NCBI RefSeq assembly: GCF_017876165.1
Contig: NZ_JAGINQ010000002.1
Location: 372,001-436,000, forward strand
Direction of reading: 5' to 3'
Origin: Azospirillum soli
GTDB lineage: Bacteria; Pseudomonadota; Alphaproteobacteria; Azospirillales; Azospirillaceae
Length of the DNA: 64,000 nt
Of the stretch, positions 17,798-26,275 are shown piece by piece. The position numbers and the translations under genes were made by a program. Within the stretch, counting starts at the first letter, position 1; each line of letters begins with the position of its first letter. The notes beneath the pieces are model-generated. The model was not told where the DNA came from, made no database searches, and worked only from the letters and a program-made list of their open reading frames with translations.

Positions 17798-19921
17798 ATG
17801 TTCAACGTTTACCGCAAAGAAATCGAATGGGGCGGGCGCAAGCTTACGCTGGAGACCGGTAAGATCGCGCGTCAGGCTGACGGCGCGGTTCTGGTCACCT
17901 ACGGCGAGACCACCGTGCTGTGCACGGCCGTGGCCGCCAAGTCGCCGAAGCCCGGCGTCGATTTCTTCCCGCTGACGGTCAATTACCAGGAAAAGACCTT
18001 CGCGGCCGGCAAGATTCCCGGCGGCTTCTTCAAGCGCGAAGGCCGCCCGACGGAGAAGGAGACGCTGGTCAGCCGCCTGATCGACCGTCCCATCCGTCCG
18101 CTGTTCGCCGATGGCTTCCGCAACGAGACGCAGGTCATCTGCACCGTGCTGAGCCATGATCTGGAGAACGATCCGGACATCGTCGCGATGGTCGGCACCT
18201 CGGCCGCGCTGACGATCTCCGGCATTCCGTTCCTCGGCCCGATCGGCGCCGCGCGCGTCGGCTACGTCGACGGCCAGTACGTGCTGAACCCGACCATGGA
18301 CCGCGTCGGCGACTCGGTGCTCGACCTCGTCGTCGCCGGCACCACCGAAGGCGTGCTGATGGTCGAGTCGGAAGCCAAGGAGCTGACCGAGGAGGTCATG
18401 CTCGGCGCCGTCATGTTCGGCCACAAGAACTTTCAGCCGGTCATCCAGGCGATCATCGAGCTGGCCGAGCAGTGCGCGAAGGAGCCGTGGGACCTGCCGG
18501 AGCCGGCCTACGACCGCGCCGGCCTGAAGGCCAAGCTGCGCGAGACCGTGGGCGCCGACGTGGAGGCCGCCTACACCGAGACGGTCAAGCAGGTCCGCTA
18601 CGAGAAGATCGGCGCGGCCAAGGCCAAGGCCCTCGAGTCGCTCGCCGAGTCGTTCGAGGCCCAGGCCATCGCGACCGAGTTCAAGGAGCTGGAGGCCGAC
18701 ATCCTGCGCGGCGCCGTCCTGAAGACCGGCCGCCGCATCGACGGCCGCGACACCAAGACCGTGCGCCCGATCGTGTCGGAGGTCGGCGTTCTGCCGCGCG
18801 CCCACGGCTCGGCCCTGTTCACCCGCGGCGAGACGCAGGCGCTGGTCGTGACCACGCTCGGCACCAGCCAGGACGAGCAGATCATCGACGCGCTGGAAGG
18901 CGAGTACCGGGAGCATTTCATGCTCCACTACAACTTCCCGCCGTACTCGGTGGGCGAGGCCGGCCGCATGGGCTCGCCGGGCCGCCGCGAGATCGGCCAC
19001 GGCAAGCTGGCGTGGCGCGCCATCCACCCGCTGCTGCCGACCAAGGAAGAGTTCCCCTACACGCTGCGCGTCGTGTCGGAAGTGACGGAGTCCAACGGCT
19101 CGTCGTCGATGGCGACGGTCTGCGGCACCTCGCTGTCGCTGATGGACGCCGGCGCCCCGCTGGCGCGCCCGGTGGCCGGCATCGCCATGGGCCTCATCAA
19201 GGAAGACAACGGCTTCGCGGTCCTGTCGGACATCCTGGGTGACGAGGACCACCTCGGCGACATGGACTTCAAGGTTGCCGGCACCGACAAGGGCGTGACC
19301 GCCCTGCAGATGGACATCAAGATCACCTCGATCACCGAGGAGATCATGAAGATCGCCCTGGCCCAGGCCAAGGACGGCCGTCTGCACATCCTCGGCGAGA
19401 TGGCGAAGGCCCTAACCGGCGCCCGCGAGGCGGTCAACCAGAACGCCCCGCGCATCACGGTCATCAACATCCCGAAGGAGAAGATCCGCGATGTGATCGG
19501 CTCCGGCGGCAAGGTGATCCGCGAGATCGTGGAGCAGACCGGCGCCAAGATCGACATCGAGGACGACGGCACCGTCAAGGTTGCCGCTGTCGACAACAAG
19601 GCCGCCCAGGCGGCCATCGACTGGATCAAGGGCATCGTCGCCGAGCCGGAGCTGAACGTCGTCTACACTGGCAAGGTCGTGAAGGTCGTCGATTTCGGCG
19701 CCTTCGTGAACTTCCTGGGCTCCCGCGACGGCCTCGTCCACATCTCCGAGCTGTCGCAGCAGCGCGTCGGCAAGGTGGCGGACGTGGTCAAGCAGGGCGA
19801 CGAGGTGAAGGTCAAGGTCATCGGCTTCGACGACCGCGGCAAGGTCAAGCTGTCGATGAAGCAGGTCGATCAGGCCACCGGCGAAGACCTGACCAAGAAG
19901 GACGCCCCGGCGGCCGATTGA
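17798..19921 (+). CDS. pnp: Polyribonucleotide nucleotidyltransferase
   Basis: PNPase is the trimeric phosphorolytic 3'-5' exoribonuclease of the degradosome. Its 707 residues contain two RNase PH domains (about 10-230 and 320-545) separated by a helical linker. KH follows, with [20 protein letters not shown] (near 565), then S1 (about 620-690, [18 protein letters not shown]). The catalytic-core segment [20 protein letters not shown] is present near residue 465. ATG 17798 follows GGAAGGAAAG. The gene ends with an intrinsic terminator at 19945 that also serves the convergent metallopeptidase gene. Confidence 0.96.
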   Translation: MFNVYRKEIEWGGRKLTLETGKIARQADGAVLVTYGETTVLCTAVAAKSPKPGVDFFPLTVNYQEKTFAAGKIPGGFFKREGRPTEKETLVSRLIDRPIRPLFADGFRNETQVICTVLSHDLENDPDIVAMVGTSAALTISGIPFLGPIGAARVGYVDGQYVLNPTMDRVGDSVLDLVVAGTTEGVLMVESEAKELTEEVMLGAVMFGHKNFQPVIQAIIELAEQCAKEPWDLPEPAYDRAGLKAKLRETVGADVEAAYTETVKQVRYEKIGAAKAKALESLAESFEAQAIATEFKELEADILRGAVLKTGRRIDGRDTKTVRPIVSEVGVLPRAHGSALFTRGETQALVVTTLGTSQDEQIIDALEGEYREHFMLHYNFPPYSVGEAGRMGSPGRREIGHGKLAWRAIHPLLPTKEEFPYTLRVVSEVTESNGSSSMATVCGTSLSLMDAGAPLARPVAGIAMGLIKEDNGFAVLSDILGDEDHLGDMDFKVAGTDKGVTALQMDIKITSITEEIMKIALAQAKDGRLHILGEMAKALTGAREAVNQNAPRITVINIPKEKIRDVIGSGGKVIREIVEQTGAKIDIEDDGTVKVAAVDNKAAQAAIDWIKGIVAEPELNVVYTGKVVKVVDFGAFVNFLGSRDGLVHISELSQQRVGKVADVVKQGDEVKVKVIGFDDRGKVKLSMKQVDQATGEDLTKKDAPAAD

Positions 19922-19944
19922 TCGGCGGTTGGGCTGTCGTAAGG

Positions 19945-19968
19945 AAAAGGCGCCGCAAGGCGCCTTTT
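19945..19968. terminator. Bidirectional terminator between pnp and the metallopeptidase gene
   Basis: A perfect 10-bp stem AAAAGGCGCC (19945-19954) / GGCGCCTTTT (19959-19968) with a GCAA loop has an A-run on one side and a T-run on the other. It lies between the convergent stops at 19921 and 19996. Confidence 0.9.
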
Positions 19969-19995
19969 TCGTTTCCGGCTTCGGTTTCGTTCCGG

Positions 19996-20892
19996 CTACA
20001 GCCGATCCGCGCTGAAGGTGTCGCAGGCCTGCATCTGGCCGGACTCCAGGCCGGTGCGGAACCAGCGGACCCTTTGGGCGGAGCTGCCGTGGGTGAAGCT
20101 GTCCGGGGCGACGGTGCCGCGCGACTGCTTTTGCAGGCGGTCGTCGCCGATGGCGCTGGCGGCGGTCAGGGCTTCCTCCACGTCACCGGGTTCGATGATC
20201 TGGCGTTCGCGGTTGGCGTGGTTGGCCCACAGGCCGGCGAGGCAGTCGGCCTGCAGCTCCAGCCGAACCGACAGGGCATTGGCCTCGGCGCGGTTGCCGG
20301 CGCGCTGCTGCGCCTGCTGGACACGGTCGGAGATGCCCAGCAGGTTCTGCACATGGTGCCCGACCTCGTGCGCAATGACGTAGGCCTGGGCGAAGTCGCC
20401 CGGCGCGCGGAAGCGGTCGCGCAGGTCGCGGTAGAAGCTGAGGTCGATGTAAAGCTTCTGGTCCAAGGGGCAGTAGAAGGGCCCCATGGCCGCCTGCGCG
20501 AAGCCGCAGCCGGAATCCACCGCGCCGGAGAACAGCACCAGCGTCGGTTCCTGATAGTTCCGCCCGGCCTGCTGGAACAGGGCGTTCCAGGTGTCCTCCG
20601 TGTCGGCCAGCACGACGGAGACGAAGCGGCCAAGCTCGTCGTCGGCGTTGGAGCGCGGGGCCTGCGATTGCTCATAGCGGGACTGCTCGACCGGCACGGT
20701 GCCGTTCAGCAAATCCATCGGGTTGATGCCGAGCAGCAAGGAGACGACCACGACGACGGCCAGCCCGCCGATGCCCAGGCCGCCGCGCCCGATGGGGATG
20801 CCCCGCCCTCCCAGGGGGCCGCCCATGGAGAAGCCGCCACCGCCGCGACGATCCTCGACGTTTTCGCTCTCACGTCCGCCTTGCCAGCGCAT
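19996..20892 (-). CDS. ypfJ: Neutral zinc metallopeptidase (YpfJ family)
   Basis: A membrane-anchored predicted metalloprotease of 298 residues. The N-terminus is Gly/Arg-rich (about 1-35), then a single hydrophobic helix (about 36-55, GIGGLAVVVVVSLLLGIN), then the extracytoplasmic domain. The zinc motif HEXXH is VIAHEVGHHVQNLLG (near residue 175), and Cys residues flank the active region. ATG 20892 is preceded by GGAGGAT, which decides the start. The family function is unknown experimentally. It is convergent with pnp and divergent from the TspO-like gene. Confidence 0.88.
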   Translation of the reverse strand: MRWQGGRESENVEDRRGGGGFSMGGPLGGRGIPIGRGGLGIGGLAVVVVVSLLLGINPMDLLNGTVPVEQSRYEQSQAPRSNADDELGRFVSVVLADTEDTWNALFQQAGRNYQEPTLVLFSGAVDSGCGFAQAAMGPFYCPLDQKLYIDLSFYRDLRDRFRAPGDFAQAYVIAHEVGHHVQNLLGISDRVQQAQQRAGNRAEANALSVRLELQADCLAGLWANHANRERQIIEPGDVEEALTAASAIGDDRLQKQSRGTVAPDSFTHGSSAQRVRWFRTGLESGQMQACDTFSADRL

Positions 20893-20990
20893 CGCATGAT
20901 CCTCCAACCCTGTACGGACGGTTAACCGGGGAGGGGGCTTCGGCGTTCCTTAAGCTTGACCTCGGGGGATGGCGGTCCATCTGGCTTGCC

Positions 20991-21533
20991 ATGCAAAACG
21001 CTTCCTTCGCCCCCACTGACATCGGTCGCCTGCCATTCCGCGTGCGCTGGTGGCACGCGCTGATCTTCTGGCTGCTCGCCAACACTTACGGTTTTTTCGA
21101 GCGGGGAGGGGAGCCGTATGCGGGCTACCAGCCCTCGCCCTTGCAACCGCCCGGCTGGGCCTTTCCGCTGATCTGGCTGCCGCTGAGCCTCGTCCAGCTG
21201 TGGGGCGATGTGCGGATGCTCAACGCGCCCTGGACGATCCAGTACCGGGCGGCGTTGATCGGGCTTCAGGGGGCCTTGTGGCTGCTCTATTTCAGCTTCA
21301 ACTTCGCCTATTTCACGCTGGGCAGCCCGATCCTGGCGATGGCCTGGACCATCTCCTACTTCATCATCGCCGCCTTCAGCGTGGCGTTCGTCTGGAAGGA
21401 CGACCGGGCCATCGCAGCGAGCTGGCTGCCGCTGGTGCTGTGGACGGCCTATGCGTCGGTGGTCGCCGTGCACGCCGTCATGACCAACCCGGATCCGCTG
21501 TTCGGGGTGGGGCCGCGCCTGGGTGCGGGCTGA
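20991..21533 (+). CDS. TspO/MBR-like integral membrane protein
   Basis: A 180-residue protein with about five hydrophobic helices and the segment YQPSPLQPPGWAFPLIWLPL, which resembles the proline/tryptophan loop after helix 1 of TspO/MBR proteins (tryptophan-rich tetrapyrrole- and sterol-binding sensors). Trp residues are frequent (WWHALIFW, WTIQYRAAL, WTISYFI). ATG 20991 opens the frame. The gene is divergent from ypfJ and convergent with the KamA-type gene, so it is probably monocistronic. The family assignment rests on pattern only and could be a distant relative. Confidence 0.7.
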   Translation: MQNASFAPTDIGRLPFRVRWWHALIFWLLANTYGFFERGGEPYAGYQPSPLQPPGWAFPLIWLPLSLVQLWGDVRMLNAPWTIQYRAALIGLQGALWLLYFSFNFAYFTLGSPILAMAWTISYFIIAAFSVAFVWKDDRAIAASWLPLVLWTAYASVVAVHAVMTNPDPLFGVGPRLGAG

Positions 21534-21561
21534 CTGGAAATCCGGCGTTTGTAGAGAAGAA

Positions 21562-22596
21562 TCAGCCTCGGTATTCGTGGCGCTTCCCGGTGAAGTCTTC
21601 CGCCGTGTGGCCGCCCGTTCCATCCGACTCCACCCAGGCCGGCGCCGCCGGGGCCTTGCCGTGGCCGCCGGGGATGTCCAGCACGTAGGTCGGCTGGCAG
21701 AGCCCCGACACCGTTCCGCGCAGCGCCTTCACCAGGGCCTGCCCCTCGGCCAGGGTCGGGCGGAAGTGGCTGGTGCCGGCCGCCAGATCGGGGTGGTGCA
21801 GGTAATAGGGCTTGACCCGGTTGCGCACCAGCCCCCGGAACAGGGCCTCCAGAGTCGCCGCGTCGTCGTTGACGCCCTTCAGCAGCACCGTCTGGCCGAC
21901 CAGCGGAATGCCGGCGTCCGCCAGCCGGCCCAGCGCCGCACGGGCGTCGTCGGTCAGCTCGACGGCGTGGTTGACGTGGACGGCGACCCAGGTCGCCACG
22001 TCCGCGCCCTTCAGCGCCGCGACCAGCTCCGCCGTCACCCGCGCCGGGTCGGCGACGGGAACGCGGGTGTGCAGGCGGACCACGCCGACGTGCGGGATGG
22101 CCGAGAGGGTCTGTACGATGTGGGTCAGCCGGCGCGGCGACAGCAGGAACGGGTCGCCGCCGGTGATGACGACCTCCCACACCTCCGGGTGTTCGCGCAC
22201 GTACGCCAGGGCGGCGTCCAGCTCCTCGGACGACAGCGCCTCGCCGCCGGGGCCGACCATCTCGCGGCGGAAGCAGAAGCGGCAGTACACCGCGCAGGCG
22301 TGCAGCGGCTTCAGCAAAACCCGGTCGGGATAACGGTGGACGATGCCTTTCACCGGGCTGCGGACCACGTCGCCGATGGGGTCGGCGCGCTCCTCCGGCG
22401 CGGTGTACGCCTCCTCTGGCGAGGGCACGTACTGCGCGTACAGCGGATCGCCGGGCGTGGCGCCGGCCAACTGGTCCAGCAGGTACGGGGTAAGCGCCAC
22501 CGCGTAGCGGCCGGCGACGTCGGCGACCGCCGCGCCCGCTTCGGGCGTCAGCAGCCCGGCACCCACCAGATCGGAGACGCTGTGCGCAGCCTTCAT
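21562..22596 (-). CDS. KamA/EpmB-type radical SAM lysine 2,3-aminomutase-like protein
   Basis: A radical SAM, PLP-dependent enzyme of 344 residues. The cluster motif CxxxCxxC is CAVYCRFC (near residue 104), followed by FRREMVGPGG. VITGGDPFLL and the tail PTYVLDIPGGHGKAP, which should hold the PLP lysine, are typical. The family includes lysine 2,3-aminomutase and EpmB, which makes beta-lysine for elongation factor P. The short form without a C-terminal extension fits EpmB-like proteins better, but efp and epmA are not in this window. ATG 22596 is preceded by GGAAAG. The gene is divergent from the glycerophosphodiesterase gene. Confidence 0.85.
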   Translation of the reverse strand: MKAAHSVSDLVGAGLLTPEAGAAVADVAGRYAVALTPYLLDQLAGATPGDPLYAQYVPSPEEAYTAPEERADPIGDVVRSPVKGIVHRYPDRVLLKPLHACAVYCRFCFRREMVGPGGEALSSEELDAALAYVREHPEVWEVVITGGDPFLLSPRRLTHIVQTLSAIPHVGVVRLHTRVPVADPARVTAELVAALKGADVATWVAVHVNHAVELTDDARAALGRLADAGIPLVGQTVLLKGVNDDAATLEALFRGLVRNRVKPYYLHHPDLAAGTSHFRPTLAEGQALVKALRGTVSGLCQPTYVLDIPGGHGKAPAAPAWVESDGTGGHTAEDFTGKRHEYRG

Positions 22597-22660
22597 CACT
22601 CTTTCCCGACTCGGCACTTTAGGCCCTATAAAGGGGACCGCTCTTACTCCCGCAGGGCCC

Positions 22661-23398
22661 ATGCTGTCGACTCTTCCCCGCCTGATCGGCCATCGCGGCG
22701 CCAAGGAAAACGCGCCGGAGAACACGCTCGCCAGCCTCCGCGAGGCCGCCCGCCAGGGCGCCGCCTGGGTCGAGGTGGACGTGATGCTGACCCGCGACCG
22801 CGTCCCGGTGCTGATCCACGACGACACGCTGGAACGCACCACCAGCGGCACTGGCCCGGTTCCCGACCTGACCCTGGCCGAGCTGCGACGCCTGGACGCC
22901 GGCTCCTGGTTCGACCCGCGCTTCGCGGGGGAGACGGTGCCGACGCTGGAAGACGCGCTGGCCCTGATCCGCGATCTCGGCCTGGGGCTGAACCTGGAGA
23001 TCAAACCCTATCCGGGGCAGGACGTTGCGACCGCCGAGGCCGCCATCGCGACGCTGAAGCGCCTGTGGCCGGCCGGGCGGCCTCTGCTGCTGTCCAGCTT
23101 CGAGGTGCCCTGCCTGGAGGTGGCGCGCGATCTGGCCCCGGACATCCCGCGCGGTTACCTGCTGTGGGACCCGCCCGCCGATTGGGCCGCCATCGCCGAC
23201 CGGATCGGCGCGGCGACGCTGAACGTCGACCAGGAACGGCAGACGGCCGGGACCGTCGCCGTTTACCGCGCCACCGGGCGGCCGGTGCTGGCCTACACGG
23301 TCAACGACCCGCGACGCGCGAATGAGCTGTTCGACTGGGGCGTGGCCGGCGTCTTCACCGACGCGCCGGGGCGTTTGGCCGCAGCCCTCGGCCAATGA
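22661..23398 (+). CDS. ugpQ: Glycerophosphodiester phosphodiesterase
   Basis: Hydrolyses glycerophosphodiesters to glycerol-3-phosphate and an alcohol. The 245-residue TIM barrel begins with the signature LIGHRGAKENAPENTLASL, then EVDVMLTRDRVPVLIHDDTL with the metal-binding Glu and Asp and the catalytic His. LNLEIKPYPGQD carries a further Glu. The tail AYTVNDPRRANELFDWGVAGVFTD is typical. No signal peptide is seen, so it acts in the cytoplasm like UgpQ. ATG 22661 lies 64 bases from the divergent KamA-type start. No glycerol-3-phosphate transporter genes are adjacent. Confidence 0.92.
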   Translation: MLSTLPRLIGHRGAKENAPENTLASLREAARQGAAWVEVDVMLTRDRVPVLIHDDTLERTTSGTGPVPDLTLAELRRLDAGSWFDPRFAGETVPTLEDALALIRDLGLGLNLEIKPYPGQDVATAEAAIATLKRLWPAGRPLLLSSFEVPCLEVARDLAPDIPRGYLLWDPPADWAAIADRIGAATLNVDQERQTAGTVAVYRATGRPVLAYTVNDPRRANELFDWGVAGVFTDAPGRLAAALGQ

Positions 23399-23567
23399 TC
23401 ACAGATTTTTTAATGACCCCGCGAATCCGCTCGTCCGCACGGAAATTTCCTCATATATAGGACGCACGCGACGCCGATCCGTCGGGGGTAGGACTCCCGG
23501 CGGCGCTTTTCGTCGTCTTTCGGTTTTCGCCCCCCTTCGCGGGCGCTCGTATGGTTTGGAGGTTTCG

Positions 23568-24965
23568 TTGAAGGCGCTGAAGCCGTTGCTGATGTCTGGC
23601 CGGGAGGTTCTGCCGCTCGTCGAGGGTGGCAAGGGAATTGCCGTCTCCAACGGGGAAAGCTCGGGCGCCTGGGCGGCGGCCGGGGGGATCGGCACCTTTT
23701 CCGGCGTTAACGCTGACAGCTATGACGAGAACGGCAACCTCCTGCCGCAGATCTATCACGGCAAGACCCGGCGCGAGCGGCACGAGGAGCTGATCAACTT
23801 CGGCATCCAGGGCGGCATCGCCCAAGCCCGCATCGCGCACGAGACGTCGAACGGCTTGGGGCGTATCCACATGAACGTCCTGTGGGAGATGGGCGGGGCC
23901 GAGCACATCCTGCACGGTGTGCTGGAAGGCTCCCAGGGCCTGATCCACGGCGTCACCTGCGGCGCCGGCATGCCCTACAAGGTGGCCGAGATCGCCGTGC
24001 GCTACGGCGTGCATTACTACCCCATCGTCTCCTCGGCGCGCGCCTTCCGCGCGCTGTGGCTGCGCGCCTACCACAAGTTCCGGGACAACCTGGGCGGCGT
24101 GGTGTACGAAGATCCCTGGCTGGCCGGCGGCCACAACGGCCTGTCCAACAGCGAGGATCCGCGCCAGCCGGAGGATCCGTTCCCCCGCGTCCTGGCGTTG
24201 CGCCAGATGATGAACAGCTTCGGCCTGAACGACACGCCCATCGTCATGGCGGGCGGCGTCTGGTGGCTGTCGGAATGGGCGGACTGGATCGACAACCCCG
24301 ACCTGGGCCCGGTGGCCTTCCAGTTCGGCACGCGCCCGCTGCTGACCCAGGAAAGCCCGATCTCCATGGCGTGGAAGCGCCGTCTGCTGACGCTGAAGGA
24401 AGGCGACGTTTTCCTGAACCGCTTCTCGCCGACCGGCTTCTACTCCTCGGCCGTCAAGAACCCGTTCCTGATGGACCTGATGGCCCGGTCGGAGCGTCAG
24501 GTGGCCTACCTGCCCAAGCCGGTGGGCGAGCATTCCGCCGAATTCCCCGTCGGCCCGCGCGGCCGTCCGGTCTATGTGACCGAGACGGACAAGGCGCGCG
24601 CCGAGGGCTGGGTATCCCAGGGCTTCACCACCGCGCTGAAGACCCCGGACAGCACGCTGGTCTTTGTCACGCCCGAACAGTCGGAGAAGATCCTCCGGGA
24701 TCAGGTGGACTGCATGGGCTGCCTGTCGGCCTGCGGCTTCTCCAACTGGGCGCAAAACGAGGAAGGCTCGACCGGCAAGAAGGCCGATCCGCGTTCTTAC
24801 TGCATCCAGAAGACGCTCCAGGCGGTCAGCCACACCGACGACTGCGAGAACCAGCTGATGTTCGCCGGGCACAACGCCTTCCGCTTCGGCTCCGACCCCT
24901 ACTACAAGGACGGGTTCATCCCGACCGTGAAGCAGTTGGTCGAACGCATCGCGTCCGGTTACTGA
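23568..24965 (+). CDS. Nitronate monooxygenase/2-nitropropane dioxygenase-like flavoprotein with a cysteine-rich C-terminus
   Basis: A 465-residue FMN-binding TIM-barrel oxidoreductase. The family segments are IQGGIAQARIAHETSNG, LIHGVTCGAGMPYKVAEIA and IVMAGGVWWLSEWADW, followed by a phosphate-binding QFGTRPLLTQESP. The true substrate is uncertain. The distinctive feature is the C-terminal part with CMGCLSACGFSNW (near residue 382), SYCIQKTL and DDCENQL. That Cys spacing (C-x2-C-x3-C plus later Cys) would suit an Fe-S cluster and is not found in classical nitronate monooxygenases. TTG 23568 is preceded by GGAGG at 23558-23562; no ATG gives a sensible start. The iron regulator irr follows downstream. 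Confidence 0.8.
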   Translation: MKALKPLLMSGREVLPLVEGGKGIAVSNGESSGAWAAAGGIGTFSGVNADSYDENGNLLPQIYHGKTRRERHEELINFGIQGGIAQARIAHETSNGLGRIHMNVLWEMGGAEHILHGVLEGSQGLIHGVTCGAGMPYKVAEIAVRYGVHYYPIVSSARAFRALWLRAYHKFRDNLGGVVYEDPWLAGGHNGLSNSEDPRQPEDPFPRVLALRQMMNSFGLNDTPIVMAGGVWWLSEWADWIDNPDLGPVAFQFGTRPLLTQESPISMAWKRRLLTLKEGDVFLNRFSPTGFYSSAVKNPFLMDLMARSERQVAYLPKPVGEHSAEFPVGPRGRPVYVTETDKARAEGWVSQGFTTALKTPDSTLVFVTPEQSEKILRDQVDCMGCLSACGFSNWAQNEEGSTGKKADPRSYCIQKTLQAVSHTDDCENQLMFAGHNAFRFGSDPYYKDGFIPTVKQLVERIASGY

Positions 24966-25064
24966 TTGGGCGGCTGGCGATCCGGCAAGGTACAATCGGG
25001 AACCGTTTCGAGGCGCGTGTGTGCTCATTGTTGCGCCATGACCTGAAATCGTTCTAAAGTGAAG

Positions 25065-25095
25065 CGGACTGCGGCAGCCTGTCGCGGTCCGTTTT
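25065..25095 (+). terminator. Terminator before irr
   Basis: CGGACTGCG (25065-25073) pairs with CGCGGTCCG (25083-25091, one wobble pair) and is followed by TTTT. It lies 100 bases after the flavoprotein stop and separates it from irr. Confidence 0.6.
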
Positions 25096-25156
25096 GCATA
25101 GGCGACCAGAAGCGACTGGACGACCAGACGCACCTGATCACGGTGAACAGATCGAC

Positions 25157-25591
25157 ATGACCGGCGACCGTCCTTTCAAGCGCGCTCTCGACCGCCTGCA
25201 GAACGCGGGCTTCCGTCCCACCCGCCAGCGCCTGGGGCTGGCCCGCTTGCTGTTCGAAGGCTGCGATCGCCATGTGACGGCCGAGCAGCTGCACGGCGAG
25301 GCGATGGCCGCCGACCTGCGCGTGTCGCTCGCCACCGTTTACAACACGCTGAACCAGTTCACCGCCGCCGGCCTGCTGCGTGAGGTGGTTGTCGAGGCCG
25401 GCAAGTCCTACTTCGACACCAACACCAGCGATCACCACCACTTCTTCCTGGAAGGCGCCGGCCGGCTTGAGGACATTCCCGGCGATCACCTGATCGTCCG
25501 CAACCTGCCGCCGCCGCCGGAAGGCACACGCATCGCGCGCGTGGACGTCATCGTCCGGCTCCTGGCCGAAGGTCAGAACCAAGAGTCCTAA
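25157..25591 (+). CDS. irr: Iron response regulator Irr (Fur family)
   Basis: A 144-residue Fur-superfamily regulator. The winged helix (about residues 10-85) contains FRPTRQRLGLARLLFEGCDR and VSLATVYNTLNQFTAAGLL. The dimerisation domain carries the histidine triplet in SDHHHFFLEGAG (near residue 94), which is the haem-binding mark of Irr and distinguishes it from Fur, Zur and PerR. It lacks the CxxC zinc pairs of Fur. In other alphaproteobacteria Irr represses haem synthesis and iron-using genes under iron limitation and is degraded with haem. ATG 25157 is chosen; longer in-frame starts run back into the terminator. Rubrerythrin lies downstream behind a Fur-box-like site. Confidence 0.88.
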   Translation: MTGDRPFKRALDRLQNAGFRPTRQRLGLARLLFEGCDRHVTAEQLHGEAMAADLRVSLATVYNTLNQFTAAGLLREVVVEAGKSYFDTNTSDHHHFFLEGAGRLEDIPGDHLIVRNLPPPPEGTRIARVDVIVRLLAEGQNQES

Positions 25592-25595
25592 GCCC

Positions 25596-25614
25596 GAGAA
25601 TCATTCTCATTATC
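25596..25614 (-). promoter_or_regulatory. Fur-box-like palindrome
   Basis: Read on the minus strand, the 19 bases match the classical Fur box (GATAATGATAATCATTATC) at 16 positions. On the plus strand it contains the perfect palindrome GAGAAT-C-ATTCTC. It sits 4 bases after the irr stop and about 90 bases upstream of the predicted rubrerythrin transcription start. Confidence 0.65.
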
Positions 25615-25626
25615 ATTGCGTTCCAA

Positions 25627-25650
25627 CGCTCTAAAGCGGCTTTTAGAGCG
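25627..25650. promoter_or_regulatory. Inverted repeat between irr and rubrerythrin genes
   Basis: CGCTCTAAA (25627-25635) and TTTAGAGCG (25642-25650) form a perfect 9-bp inverted repeat around GCGGCT. It could terminate irr or act as an operator. The TCTAAA/TTTAGA half-sites resemble Irr-box elements only in reversed orientation. Confidence 0.5.
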
Positions 25651-25661
25651 ATTCCAGATTG

Positions 25662-25690
25662 TTGACGATCACCGCTATCGGTGGCATAAG
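25662..25690 (+). promoter_or_regulatory. Candidate promoter for rubrerythrin
   Basis: TTGACG (25662-25667) and CATAAG (25685-25690) are 17 bases apart, about 75 bases before the rubrerythrin ATG. Confidence 0.45.
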
Positions 25691-25763
25691 CATTAGCTGC
25701 GCCCGGCTTACAGACGCCGTGTGGACGCGCGGCTGGGCGGATAATCGTCTGGAGGAATCAGCC

Positions 25764-26177
25764 ATGTCGCTCAAGGGCACGAAGACCGAAGACAATCTGA
25801 AGGCCGCCTTCGCCGGTGAGAGCCAGGCCAACCGCCGCTATCTCTATTTCGCACAGAAGGCCGACGTGGAAGGCTACAACGACGTCGCCGCCGTCTTCCG
25901 CTCCACCGCGGAGGGCGAGACCGGCCACGCCCACGGTCATCTGGAGTTCCTGGAGGAGGTGGGTGACCCGGCCACCGGCCTGCCGATCGGCGAGACCTCG
26001 GCCAACCTGAAGGCCGCCATCGCCGGCGAGACGCATGAATACACCGACATGTATCCGGGCATGGCCCGCACCGCCCGTGACGAGGGCTTTGACGAGATCG
26101 CCGACTGGTTCGAGACCCTGGCCAAGGCCGAGAAGAGCCACGCCGGCCGCTTCCAGAAGGCTCTGGACCAGCTGTAA
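25764..26177 (+). CDS. Rubrerythrin-like diiron protein (no rubredoxin domain)
   Basis: A 137-residue four-helix diiron protein of the rubrerythrin family, which reduces hydrogen peroxide. Ligand motifs on the helices are [45 protein letters not shown] and [10 protein letters not shown]. The C-terminal rubredoxin domain of classical rubrerythrins is absent, so an external electron donor is needed. ATG 25764 follows GGAGGA. Two hairpins separate it from the Fe-S protein gene and the DUF3501 gene, a grouping that recurs in many proteobacteria and suggests the three proteins work together in peroxide or iron stress. Confidence 0.88.
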   Translation: MSLKGTKTEDNLKAAFAGESQANRRYLYFAQKADVEGYNDVAAVFRSTAEGETGHAHGHLEFLEEVGDPATGLPIGETSANLKAAIAGETHEYTDMYPGMARTARDEGFDEIADWFETLAKAEKSHAGRFQKALDQL

Positions 26178-26187
26178 GAGCTTGCTC

Positions 26188-26209
26188 GCGGGGGCGCGAG
26201 AGCCCCCGC
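26188..26209 (+). terminator. Hairpin after rubrerythrin
   Basis: GCGGGGGC (26188-26195) / GCCCCCGC (26202-26209) is a perfect 8-bp stem with a 6-base loop, 10 bases after the stop, without a U-run. It may attenuate or stabilise the rubrerythrin end of a longer transcript. Confidence 0.5.
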
Positions 26210-26275
26210 GCCCCTCTTCCAAAAATGACGATGGCCGGCAATGAACCGGCCGCCTGTGTTTCAGGGGAGACGCCC

